Source: Gammaproteobacteria bacterium
GTDB lineage: Bacteria; Pseudomonadota; Gammaproteobacteria; JAJPIJ01
Length of the DNA: 56,447 bases
NCBI GenBank assembly: GCA_022072255.1
Contig: JAJVHZ010000030.1
Coordinates: forward strand, 23,048-79,494
Direction of reading: 5' to 3'
Position numbers and translations under genes: made by a program. Positions within the stretch are counted from its first letter, which is position 1, and every line of letters begins with the position of its first letter. The notes under the pieces are model-generated. The model saw only the letters and a list, made by a program, of their open reading frames with translations. It did no database searches and was not told where the DNA came from. Shown here in pieces: positions 27,832-37,349 of the stretch.

Positions 27832-28158
27832 ATGTCCATTCGACGTACCGCGATCGCTGTGATCGCCGCCCCCCTCCTCCTGACGAGCTTCGCGGCGACC
27901 GCTGGCGACGACGGCGCGCAGATCGCCCAGGGTCTGTGCTTCGCCTGTCACCAGTCCGGAATGAACGGCGCCCCGAAGTTCGGTAACAAGGTCGCCTGGG
28001 CACCGCGCGTCGCTCAGGGCAAGGACAAGCTCTATGCGAACGCGATCAACGGACTGCGCGGCATGCCTCCGCGCGGCGGCGGCGCCAACCTCACCGACGA
28101 CCAGGTCAAGGCCGCGGTGGACTACCTGGTGAAGGGTTCGGGCGGATATCCGCAGTAG
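27832..28158 (+). CDS. Cytochrome c5-type monohaem cytochrome
   Basis: 108 aa. Sec signal peptide MSIRRTAIAVIAAPLLLTSF...ATAG, then the haem motif CFACH (CxxCH) and a Met in GLRGMPPRGGG as likely sixth ligand. The C-terminus DDQVKAAVDYLVKGSGG is typical of class I cytochrome c5. It is a soluble periplasmic electron carrier. It has a strong Shine-Dalgarno (AAGGAGAG) and a well-formed terminator at 28211. It diverges from the SafE-like gene across a 299-bp region in which no confident promoter was found. Confidence 0.93.
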   Translation: MSIRRTAIAVIAAPLLLTSFAATAGDDGAQIAQGLCFACHQSGMNGAPKFGNKVAWAPRVAQGKDKLYANAINGLRGMPPRGGGANLTDDQVKAAVDYLVKGSGGYPQ

Positions 28159-28210
28159 GTTTCGAAAATAGCAGCCCCTCGCTGTCGTCCGCGGACAGCA
28201 GCAGGATTCA

Positions 28211-28247
28211 CGACCGGTGCCAGGGAAGACGCCGGTCGATATTTTTT
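28211..28247 (+). terminator. Rho-independent terminator after cytochrome c5
   Basis: Stem CGACCGG (28211-28217) and CCGGTCG (28232-28238), 14-nt loop, then A-T-A and a run of six T (28242-28247). It is 53 nt past the cytochrome stop codon. The rest of the 354-bp gap up to gltX contains no gene; a smaller stem GCTGTC/GACAGC lies at 28181-28199. Confidence 0.8.
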
Positions 28248-28512
28248 CAATCCCCCCTCTTGCGTGCCCGGCATTTCACGCGGCGCGAAGCTGATGGCGT
28301 CTGCGGCAATCTGCCGCATTCACAGCCGCGGGCGGGCGCTCTACCTTTCCGCACGGTTGCTTTCCAGAGTGACCGCACTCCTCGCCCCGGGCGGACGAGT
28401 GCGCAGCATTCGGGGCCGCGCGAAAGGTCACCTGCGCAGCCCCTTTTTTCCCCTCCCCCGTCATGCCCGCCTTTTGAGGGGCACGCGGCGAACCTGCTAA
28501 CATGCCGCCCCT

Positions 28513-29915
28513 ATGCCGGGGGAGGCAGTCAAGACTCGTTTTGCACCCAGCCCCACGGGCGCGATGCATCTCGGCAATGCGCGCACGGCGCTGTTCTCGT
28601 GGCTGCTCGCGCGCCGCCACGGCGGCCGCTTCCTGCTGCGCATCGAGGACACCGATCGCGAGCGCCACCAGCACGGGGCCGAAGAGGCCTTCATCGAGGA
28701 CCTGCGTTGGCTGGGTCTGAACTGGGACGAGGGCCCGGACATGGAAGGTCTCGCCGGCCCCTACCGGCAGTCCGAGCGCAGTCATATCTATGTGGCCCTC
28801 TACGGCCGTCTGGCGGAGGCCGGGCTCACCTATCCCTGCTTCTGCTCGGCGGAGACACTGGCGGTGCAGCGCAAGACCCAGCTCGCCGCGGGCAAGCCGC
28901 CGCGCTACGCCGGAACCTGCGCCAGCCTGAGCGAGGCGCAGGTCAGCGGGAAGCTCACGCAGGGACTCACGCCCACGATGCGCTTCCACGTGCCGCCCGG
29001 CAGGCAGATCCTCTTCGACGACATCGTGCACGGCCCGCAGCGCTACAACTCCGATGACATCGGCGACTTCATCATCCGCCGCGCCGACGGCACGGCCTCG
29101 TTCTTCTTCTCCAACGCCGTGGACGACGCGCTGATGGCCGTGACACACGTCCTGCGCGGTGAGGACCACCTCACCAACACGCCGCGGCAACTGCTGCTGC
29201 TGGAATCGCTCGGATACCCGCCGCCGCAGTACGGCCACGTGAGCCTCGTCGTCGGCAGTGACGGCGCGCCGTTGTCCAAACGCCACGGCAGCGCCTCGGT
29301 GGAAGACCTGCGCGCGCGCGGCGTGCTGCCCGGCGCCGTGGTCAACATGCTGGCGCGCCTCGGCCATTACTACGAGTCTGGCCACTACATGCCGCTGGAG
29401 GCGCTGGCGCAGTCGTTCGAGACCAGGCACCTCGGCACGGCCCCGGCCCATTTCGACGAGCACCAGCTCCGGCACTGGCAGCGCGAGGCGGTGCTGAACG
29501 CCGACGAGAACCTGCTGGTGAACTGGCTGCGGGACCTGCTGCCGTCGCAGCTCGACGACAGGGCGCGCCGGGAGTTCGTCCACGCCCTGCGCGGCAACCT
29601 GCTCTACCCCGCCGATGCGGACACCTGGGCGCGGATCGTCTATACAGACGATATGCCGGTCACCGAGGAGGCCTTGGCAGCACTGCGGGGTGCTGACAAG
29701 GGCCTTTTTGTGTCTGCCGTCACCGCCGCCGGGGAGGCCGGGACCGACTACGCCGCATTTGTCGCACGGCTGAAGACACTCATCCCGGCCAGGGGCAGGG
29801 CGCTGTTCCAGCCGCTCCGTGCCGCCCTGACCGGGCGGCTGGATGGACCGGAGCTTGCTTCCCTCTTCGCGCTGCTGGGAGCCGATCGAATAACGCGTCG
29901 TCTGGAGAAACCACC

Positions 29916-29922
<7 letters not shown>
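28513..29922 (+). CDS. gltX: Glutamyl-tRNA synthetase
   Basis: 469 aa, normal for bacterial GluRS. Class I motifs: [20 protein letters not shown] (HIGH equivalent MHLGN) and the KMSKS equivalent LSKRHG at ~253. The zinc-like cluster CFC...YAGTC (residues ~109-135) is present. The C-terminal anticodon-binding region (~330-469) is complete. It loads glutamate on tRNA(Glu); whether it also charges tRNA(Gln) cannot be told here. Its end overlaps cysS by 7 nt, so the two synthetases are co-transcribed. Confidence 0.95.
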
Positions 29923-31313
<1,391 letters not shown>

Positions 31314-31424
31314 ACCGGGTCCGCGGGAATCCATTTTTGCGGGAACGACAAGCCGCGGCGGGGTCTCCGGATCGTGGCACGAAACGGCGAAGCACCACTC
31401 TAAGTGGCTATTCCTGAAAACCAA

Positions 31425-31454
31425 TTGACGATGTCGGGGGCCGATGCGTATCAT
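31425..31454 (+). promoter_or_regulatory. Sigma-70 promoter of the tRNA cluster
   Basis: TTGACG (31425-31430), 18-nt spacer, TATCAT (31449-31454). Start of transcription would be near 31461, ~34 nt before tRNA-Pro. The bases after the -10 box are GC-rich (GCCGGCCC), a discriminator type found in stable-RNA promoters under stringent control. Confidence 0.72.
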
Positions 31455-31494
31455 GCCGGCCCTCTGTGCGGTACCCCCGCTCTTGGAGCGGAAT

Positions 31495-31571
<77 letters not shown>

Positions 31572-31602
31572 AATATAATGGGTTACAGTTCGGCCGGTAT
31601 CC

Positions 31603-31678
31603 GCGCCTGTAGCTCAGGGGATAGAGCATCGGCCTTCTAAGCCGGTGGTCGCAGGTTCGAATCCTGCCAGGCGCGCCA
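31603..31678 (+). tRNA. tRNA-Arg (anticodon TCT)
   Basis: 76 nt with encoded CCA. Acceptor GCGCCTG/CAGGCGC, discriminator G, D arm GCTC...GAGC, anticodon loop CTTCTAA in stem TCGGC/GCCGG, T arm GCAGG TTCGAAT CCTGC. Confidence 0.96.
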
Positions 31679-31712
31679 GATTGTGCGGCAAGCGCCATTG
31701 CAAGGTTCAATG

Positions 31713-31788
31713 GTGGGCGTAGCTCAGTTGGTAGAGCCCCGGATTGTGATTCCGGTTGTCGTGGGTTCGAGTCCCATCGTCCACCCCA
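31713..31788 (+). tRNA. tRNA-His (anticodon GTG)
   Basis: 76 nt with encoded CCA. Acceptor GTGGGCG/CGTCCAC, discriminator C. The base before the acceptor (31712) is G and can pair with the discriminator as the encoded G-1 specific to tRNA-His. Anticodon loop TTGTGAT gives GTG. Confidence 0.96.
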
Positions 31789-31829
31789 TTCGACAACATA
31801 TATAGTGAAGGCAGTAGACCCGCAGCACC

Positions 31830-31905
31830 GGGGCGTTAGCTCAGTTGGTAGAGCAGCTGACTCTTAATCAGTAGGTCCAAGGTTCGAATCCTTGACGCCC
31901 CACCA
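31830..31905 (+). tRNA. tRNA-Lys (anticodon CTT)
   Basis: 76 nt with encoded CCA. Acceptor GGGGCGT/ACGCCCC, discriminator A; anticodon loop CTCTTAA in stem GCTGA/TCAGT gives CTT; T arm CAAGG TTCGAAT CCTTG. Last tRNA of the cluster; the sequence beyond it does not hold the usual neighbours. Confidence 0.96.
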
Positions 31906-32292
31906 ATCTCCTCGAACGCTTACGCGCAACCCCCTCCAGCGCCAGCGCTGAAACAGCCTTTGTCCAACCGGGCAAAGGAGGATGCCCGCCGGCTCTGCCC
32001 ACAATCGAACCCACCGTCATCGACATCTGGGTGGGGTGAGTCCGGAGCAGTTCGAGGCGGATCACAGGATCAGACGCCGGGGTATCTATTGAATACCGGG
32101 AACTCCATCATGGACAAGTCGGTCCGTCCAACCTCGGGTCACATCAGTCTTCACTGCGCGTTCGAATCGACATGCGCCGAACGGCCGAGTCCGCACCTCC
32201 GCCCGACCTGATCAGGTCCGTCAACAAGTTGCTTCTCCCCGCAAGTGACGGGGACAGGAGCTATACTCACTGATGATCAGGCGGAGGCTGCC
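31906..32292. other. 387-bp gap between tRNA-Lys and the HEAT-hydrolase gene
   Basis: No convincing gene on either strand; the minus-strand frame through the tRNAs is an artefact of antisense tRNA. Close to its right end, TATACT (32262-32267) could be a -10 box for the next gene, 25 nt before its ATG, with a short inverted repeat TCCCCG/CGGGGA (32236-32241, 32249-32254) just upstream that could be an operator. The -35 box is poor. A 9-mer shared with the tRNA T arm (GTTCGAATC near 32160) is too short to call an attachment site. Confidence 0.4.
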
Positions 32293-33438
32293 ATGTCGCG
32301 CTATCCATACGTTGAAAAGCCGCTGAAGGGCATCGCCAGTTTTTCCAGGATCGCCGAAGACAGTTCCCAATCACAGGCCGCCGTGCTTCTCATGCTTGGC
32401 CGCCAGTTACGCGGCGACGACGCTGCAACGGTCGCGCATGCCCGGGCAGCCTCCGCTCAAAGAAGACTTGATGTCACCGGCCTGAAGGGCGAATCGGAGT
32501 TCCCGGTGCCCAAGTTGCGGCCATCACCCGTGCGCCTGCCCAGTGCTGCCCGCCAGCAAAGCCTCAGAAAATGGCACGGTGCCCGCGCGCTCACCGGGGA
32601 AAGGGACCTGGCGTACCTGGATTGTGCTGCACGGCTGTACAAGAAACCAACAGTGGAGACGGCGGCGGATTTGTTCGAGCTGTGCCTGCGGCATCCGCTG
32701 CCATTGGTAAAGATCGCGGCGGCCACCGCCTACTTTCCCGTCAGCGCCGAACCTGGAAGGCTGATCAAGATCCTCAACGCCGGTGTGCGCAGCCGGGAAA
32801 CGCTGGAGCGCGATGTCGCAGCCACGGCCCTGGCTCGCATCGATCCGACCTCGCCGGCGTTGCGATTCCTGACGCGCGCCAGGCGAGTGCAGAAGAAGAG
32901 GGCTTCGAAAAAACGCACGATCATGCTGGTCCACGGTACCTGGGCGAGCGACGCGGCATGGTGGCAGCCGGGCGGTGACTTTCACGCCTTCATAAAGAGC
33001 CTGCGTTCCGACTTGTACAGCGCAACGGATCGCTACGAGTGGTCGGGCGGCTACAGCGACCTTGCACGTTCACAGGCTGCCGGCAGCCTGAAGGCATGGG
33101 TCGATGATCACGCAGAGGGCGGCCTCGACCTGATGGGCCACAGCCACGGTGCAAACGTAATCATGCTCGCCACGTTGAACGGCACCAGAACCGGCAAGCT
33201 CATCCTGCTCAGTTGCCCGGTCCACCTGCACAAGTACTTCCCGGATTTCAGCAACTGTACAAGTGTGTACTCCGTTCGGGTGAAACTGGACTTGGTCATT
33301 CTTGCTGACCGCGGTGGCCAGAGGTTCGCCGATCCCCGCATCAAAGAGAATGTCCTGCCGATCTGGTTCAATCACGGAGCCACACATGATCGCGCGGTCT
33401 GGACGAAATACAACGTCGCCGCGAAGGTCGCGTTGTAG
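32293..33438 (+). CDS. HEAT-like N-terminus fused to alpha/beta hydrolase
   Basis: 381 aa from ATG 32293, preceded by GGAGG at 5-nt spacing. The first ~200 residues are helical with HEAT-like units (LPLVKIAAATAYFPVSAEPG, LERDVAATALARIDPTSPAL), then a basic linker KKRASKKR. The second half (~208-381) is an alpha/beta hydrolase: TIMLVHGTWASD (oxyanion region, ~212), the nucleophile elbow LMGHSHGANVIM with Ser ~283, a possible Asp in LDLVILAD, and His in NHGATHDRAVW. The substrate is unknown; an esterase or lipase activity is inferred. It forms a two-gene unit with the HEAT protein 6 nt downstream, next to the tRNA cluster. Confidence 0.82.
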   Translation: MSRYPYVEKPLKGIASFSRIAEDSSQSQAAVLLMLGRQLRGDDAATVAHARAASAQRRLDVTGLKGESEFPVPKLRPSPVRLPSAARQQSLRKWHGARALTGERDLAYLDCAARLYKKPTVETAADLFELCLRHPLPLVKIAAATAYFPVSAEPGRLIKILNAGVRSRETLERDVAATALARIDPTSPALRFLTRARRVQKKRASKKRTIMLVHGTWASDAAWWQPGGDFHAFIKSLRSDLYSATDRYEWSGGYSDLARSQAAGSLKAWVDDHAEGGLDLMGHSHGANVIMLATLNGTRTGKLILLSCPVHLHKYFPDFSNCTSVYSVRVKLDLVILADRGGQRFADPRIKENVLPIWFNHGATHDRAVWTKYNVAAKVAL

Positions 33439-33444
33439 TCGTGA

Positions 33445-33783
33445 ATGAAACTCGGTGAAGCCGTCAAGCTGTTCGCCGCACACTGCCTATGGCGTGTCAC
33501 CGGCGCAAAGTCTGCGGGCCGGGTTCTTATCCGCGGACTCACCTCCAGCGAGGAAAACAATCGACTCATTGCCGGCATGCTGCTGGTGCGCAGCGGAGCC
33601 AAAGCGAGTCCGCTTTATCGCGAGGCGCTCGAGCGCGGCTCGCCGCCACCGCTCCTGTTGCGAGTCATCGGCGATGGCGGGGTCCGGGACCTGCACTCGC
33701 AAATCGCACGCTACCTCGACAGTAACGATCCCAACGTGGCGCGAGCCGCCGCTTACGCCCTGGACGCGCTGAAGAGGAGTTGA
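33445..33783 (+). CDS. Small HEAT-repeat protein
   Basis: 112 aa. Two or three HEAT-like helical pairs are visible: GRVLIRGLTSSEENNRLIAG, LLRVIGDGGVRDLHSQIARY and LDSNDPNVARAAAYALDALK. No catalytic motif, signal peptide or membrane segment. It begins 6 nt after the hydrolase stop, so the two are probably co-translated, and its repeats resemble the N-terminal part of that hydrolase; a binding partner or regulator is a reasonable guess. Confidence 0.75.
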   Translation: MKLGEAVKLFAAHCLWRVTGAKSAGRVLIRGLTSSEENNRLIAGMLLVRSGAKASPLYREALERGSPPPLLLRVIGDGGVRDLHSQIARYLDSNDPNVARAAAYALDALKRS

Positions 33784-33928
33784 TCCCTGCCGCCATCTCT
33801 GCGCCTGCAGGGCCCGGGGGCTACGTCTGTTTCCTGTACGCCGTGGAGGTCACGGGAATCATTCACGTGTCATTGGCGACAGTCTCTGCCGGGCCTGGCA
33901 TTTGCCAGCTCGGCTTCCGGTCGTGCCT

Positions 33929-34585
33929 TCAATGGACCAGGAAGGCCTTCGCCCTGCGTGATGCGGCGAGGTAACCGGCGACGAGCAGCAGGATCACTAT
34001 CAGGCCGGAGGCCATGATCACCCCGGCGGTGTCCGTGGACGCGGTTGTCGTGAATTGCCCGGCGATCTGCCTGCCCAACAGCAGCGCCCAGCCGATCGCC
34101 ACCGCTGTGCTCAACAGGCGTGACCATCGCCGGCGCAGCAGCAGGCCCGCAAAGGCGGATCCGTGGATCACCCAGACCGCCAGCATCGCTGCCCAGAGCC
34201 CGACGTCGTGGTACGGGTACCACCTGCCCTGAAGCACCGTCCCGATCACCTGAGTAATCCCGACAAGCGTACCGATGCCCGTGCCGACGAGCGCCAGCCT
34301 GAGGCCAACAGGCCAGGGTTGGTCCTCTGTGGAGGCGCGGGCAGCCATCCGCCGGCCCTTGGCAGCCAGGCACTGCACGCCAAAAATAAGACCGTGCCCG
34401 GCGACCCAGGCGACAAGGACGTACGGGACGAGGATGATCGCAGGCGGATGGCCGGTCTGCCTCGTCAGAACCAGAAAGGCACAGGCGACGAGGGCAAGTA
34501 CCGCCCACGCTGCGTGGGTAAGACCTGGTTTCGCGCTCACGTCTTCCACCCGCGCAATGGGGATGCCATTGATGCCGTCCAGCAC
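33929..34585 (-). CDS. Uncharacterised multi-pass membrane protein
   Basis: 218 aa. Five or six hydrophobic segments: HAAWAVLALVACAFLVL, AIILVPYVLVAWVAGHGLIF, VGTGIGTLVGITQVIGTVL, VGLWAAMLAVWVIHGSAFAG, LLSTAVAIGWALLLG and VIMASGLIVILLLVAGYLA. No recognised family. It is convergent with the HEAT protein (145-bp gap) and divergent from the glycosylase gene. The frame is chosen for its consistent transmembrane pattern; overlapping frames are Arg-rich shadows. Confidence 0.65.
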   Translation of the reverse strand: MLDGINGIPIARVEDVSAKPGLTHAAWAVLALVACAFLVLTRQTGHPPAIILVPYVLVAWVAGHGLIFGVQCLAAKGRRMAARASTEDQPWPVGLRLALVGTGIGTLVGITQVIGTVLQGRWYPYHDVGLWAAMLAVWVIHGSAFAGLLLRRRWSRLLSTAVAIGWALLLGRQIAGQFTTTASTDTAGVIMASGLIVILLLVAGYLAASRRAKAFLVH

Positions 34586-34961
34586 GATTTGAAAGACACG
34601 GGCTTGGGAAAAAAAACGGCAGCCTGTCCGATAATATCGACGCCGTGATGTGAGCTACGCCGTTCAGACGCCATGGGAAGCCTCCCCTTGGCACGCGTTA
34701 TTGGGAATATTAGATTAAACGGCGACACGGACAAGCCACGACCGTCCGCTGTGGCGGTCCGAAGGATCCCTTTTTTGGGCGAGCCGGCCGTCCGCTCCTG
34801 GCCCGATGGCAGTCCTCCGACAGGAACGGGGCGAAGCAACCTGGCCAGGGGTGCAGCGCGGACAGCCGAACGGGTGCGGTGGCCGCAGCGGATGCGGAAT
34901 GGACCGGCCTGCGGGAGATTGCCCGCAGAGGCGCCACTGCCAACGACTGAACGCTAGCGAG
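34586..34961. other. 376-bp divergent intergenic region
   Basis: Separates the membrane protein (minus) from the AlkA-type gene (plus). It contains a short AT-rich stretch around 34697-34722 (TTATTGGGAATATTAGATTA), which stands out against the GC-rich background and may hold promoters, but no clear -35/-10 pair was found. No gene seen. Confidence 0.35.
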
Positions 34962-35921
34962 ATGTGCACGATGGCCGCGAACGACCCGGAGAAAGACTCG
35001 CGTCCACGCTCATTCCAGGTGGGCGCGGTGCCGCCATTCCGACTGGATCTCACCGTGTGGGGCCTGCGGCGCCGGGCGGACAACGCGATCGATCGCTGGG
35101 ACGGGCGGACCTACCGGCGCGTCCTGCAGATCAACGGCACGCCTGCGGAGGTGGCCGTCACGCAGACCCAGGGGATCGACGCACCGCAGCTCGAGGTCGC
35201 GGTCGATGGCGTGCCGCTGACGCCCGCGGTGAGATCCGCCGTCACGGGCACGCTGGATCTGCTCCTGGGCCTGCCGCTCAGCGTGGATGAGTTCCACAAT
35301 CTCGCGCGAGACGATGCCCGCCTCGGCCCGCTCGCTCAGCGCTTCCGTGGACTCAAGCCGCCGCGGTTCCCGTCCGTGTGGGAGGCGCTCGTGAACGGGA
35401 TCGCTTGTCAGCAACTCACGCTCACCGTGGGCATCCGGCTCCTCAACCGGCTGGCGGAGCATCATGGGGCCAGGTATGCGCCCCGGCGCGCGCCGGCGTA
35501 TGCCTTCCCGTGTCCCGAGGACCTGTGCGACGTGCCGCTCGACGCCTTGCGGAGGCTGGGCTTCAGCGTTCAGAAGGCGCGGGCCATCACGGAGCTCGCG
35601 CGCGGGATCGCAGAGCGATCGACGAGGCTCGAGACGCTGGCGGACATGGGCGATGCGCAGTGCCTGGAGCGGCTGATGCAGTTGCGCGGCATAGGACGCT
35701 GGACCGCGGAGTACGCCCTGTTGCGCGGCCTGGGACGGGTGCATGTCTTTCCCGGAGACGACGTGGGCGCCCGCCGCAACCTGCAGCGCTGGCTCGACAT
35801 CGGCGAGGCGCTGGATTACGAGGCGGTCCGGCGAACGCTCGCCCCCTGGCGGCCCTACGCGGGCTTGATCTACTTCCATCTCCTGCTGCAGCGCCTCGCC
35901 GAGTCGGAGTGCCTGCCATGA
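34962..35921 (+). CDS. DNA-3-methyladenine glycosylase, AlkA type (HhH-GPD)
   Basis: 319 aa from ATG 34962 (MCTMAANDPEKD; a second ATG at 34971 is equally possible; upstream residues are not conserved). The C-terminal half is an HhH-GPD glycosylase: WEALVNGIACQQLTLTVGIR, the helix-hairpin-helix LMQLRGIGRWTAEYALLRGL, and the catalytic Asp in VFPGDDVGARRNLQ (~266). It removes alkylated bases to start base-excision repair. The N-terminal ~100 residues match the AlkA-like TBP-type extension poorly. The stop overlaps the DUF488 start by 4 nt (ATGA). Confidence 0.87.
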   Translation: MCTMAANDPEKDSRPRSFQVGAVPPFRLDLTVWGLRRRADNAIDRWDGRTYRRVLQINGTPAEVAVTQTQGIDAPQLEVAVDGVPLTPAVRSAVTGTLDLLLGLPLSVDEFHNLARDDARLGPLAQRFRGLKPPRFPSVWEALVNGIACQQLTLTVGIRLLNRLAEHHGARYAPRRAPAYAFPCPEDLCDVPLDALRRLGFSVQKARAITELARGIAERSTRLETLADMGDAQCLERLMQLRGIGRWTAEYALLRGLGRVHVFPGDDVGARRNLQRWLDIGEALDYEAVRRTLAPWRPYAGLIYFHLLLQRLAESECLP

Positions 35922-36490
35922 TCGCGGCCACGGCCGAAACGCCGCTGCTCGCCCTGACGGTCGGTCATTCCACGCGTCAACTCGAGGCCTTCCTCGAGTT
36001 GCTGCGAACCCATGGAGTCACCTGCGTCGTGGACGTGAGGACGATACCTCGTTCGCGACACAATCCGCAGTTCAACCGTGAGACCCTGCCCGACGCCCTG
36101 GCGCCGTCTGGCATCCGGTATCGGCACATGCCCGGCCTGGGCGGCCTGCGCCATGCTCGCCCCGATTCGCGGAACGCGGCGTGGCGCAACGCCTCCTTCC
36201 GCGGTTTCGCCGATTACATGCAGACACGGGAGTTCGCCGATAACCTGGATACGTTGATTGAACTGGTCCGTACCGAGCGCATTGCGCTGATGTGTGCGGA
36301 AACCCTGCCCTGGCGCTGCCATCGTTCCCTGATCGCGGACGCGCTGCTGGTGCGCGGCGTCCGGGTGGAGCATATCCTCGATCGAGCCCACCACCAGACA
36401 CACACGCTCACGCCCTGGGCGCGGGTGGATGACATGCAGGTCACTTATCCGTCACCGGCCGCGGAAGGGCCCGGCGGGTCATCCGCATGA
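35918..36490 (+). CDS. DUF488 family protein
   Basis: 190 aa from ATG 35918. Features of DUF488: LTVGHSTRQLEAFLELL at the start, VVDVRTIPRSRHNPQFNRET, and IALMCAETLPWRCHRSLIAD. The Cys in CAE and the Cys/His in WRCHRS are the family's conserved residues; the function is not established. It is translationally coupled to the AlkA-type glycosylase, suggesting a link to nucleic-acid damage handling. Confidence 0.88.
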   Translation: MIAATAETPLLALTVGHSTRQLEAFLELLRTHGVTCVVDVRTIPRSRHNPQFNRETLPDALAPSGIRYRHMPGLGGLRHARPDSRNAAWRNASFRGFADYMQTREFADNLDTLIELVRTERIALMCAETLPWRCHRSLIADALLVRGVRVEHILDRAHHQTHTLTPWARVDDMQVTYPSPAAEGPGGSSA

Positions 36491-36625
36491 ATGCGGGCTG
36501 GAGTGAAGCAACCCGGTGCACGCACCATGTCATCTCACTGCGCCCCGTGTCTGCTGGCGATGCTTCTCGACCGGGCGTAGGATTGGGCTCGCATCGGTTG
36601 CCGCGGGGATCCCGGGAGGTACACC

Positions 36626-37093
36626 ATGAAGGGCGACAAGAAGACCATCGAATTCCTCAACCGCTATCTCGCCACCGAGCTGACCGGTCATCATCAGTAT
36701 CTCGAGCATGCGCGAGTGCTGAAGAACTGGGGCGTCACCGGCCTCGCCGGGCACGAGGACGAATATGCCAAGGAGGAACAAACGCATGCTGCGCGCATCG
36801 CCGACCGCATCCTCTTCCTCGAGGGAGCACCCGAATTCCGGACCATCGGCACGCTTGCCATCGGCACGGACGTGAAGCAGATCCTGGGCTGTGATCTCGG
36901 CCTCGTTCGTCAAGCCCAGACGTTGCTGAGAGAAGGCGTGGCGCACTGCGAATCCGCCGCCGATTACGTCTCCCGCGATCTCCTGCGGGAGATGCTGGAC
37001 GACGAGGAGCAGCACGCCTACTGGCTCGAGATTCAGCTCGCGCTGATAGTGAAGATTGGCCTCGAGAACTATATTCAGTCGCGGAGCGACTGA
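36626..37093 (+). CDS. Bacterioferritin-like protein lacking canonical Met52 and Glu94
   Basis: 155 aa, aligned without gaps to E. coli Bfr as read by eye (MKGDKKTIEFLNRYLATELT at the start, RILFLEG, DYVSRDLL, DEEQHAYWLE). Ferroxidase ligands E18, E51, H54, E127 and H130 are present, but E94 is Val, and the haem ligand Met52 is Gln (KEEQTHAA). The four-helix fold is otherwise intact. In some bacteria Bfr forms mixed shells of haem-binding and ferroxidase subunits. With both sites altered, this one might be structural, partly active or DNA-protecting. It has a strong SD (GGGAGG) and is monocistronic. Confidence 0.9.
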   Translation: MKGDKKTIEFLNRYLATELTGHHQYLEHARVLKNWGVTGLAGHEDEYAKEEQTHAARIADRILFLEGAPEFRTIGTLAIGTDVKQILGCDLGLVRQAQTLLREGVAHCESAADYVSRDLLREMLDDEEQHAYWLEIQLALIVKIGLENYIQSRSD

Positions 37094-37349
37094 CCCGACT
37101 CAACGGCGTTGACGACGGCTCGTGGCGAGTGGGGTGCCGGGATGCCGCTCCGCGCATATCCCGCGGCCCGTCGCCGCCGTCGCGGGGACCGACCATCCCG
37201 CCCGCCGTGCCAGCCGGGCCGTTGGCTGCCGCGGGTGCGGTGATACGCCTGCGCCCGGCGCGGGCAGTTCCGACCACGGATGACCTCCTCGATCCGCATG
37301 CGGGCGCGTGCGGGCACCGGGACGATTCACCGCATCGCCCGACCGCGCT

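Noticed and set aside
31868-32065. A minus-strand frame ending in GRQGFEPWTY
   Set aside because: Its end is the complement of tRNA-Lys, another classic false protein.
32152-32170. Possible tRNA-Lys attachment-site copy (GTTCGAATC)
   Set aside because: Only nine bases match the tRNA T arm; too short to support an integration site.
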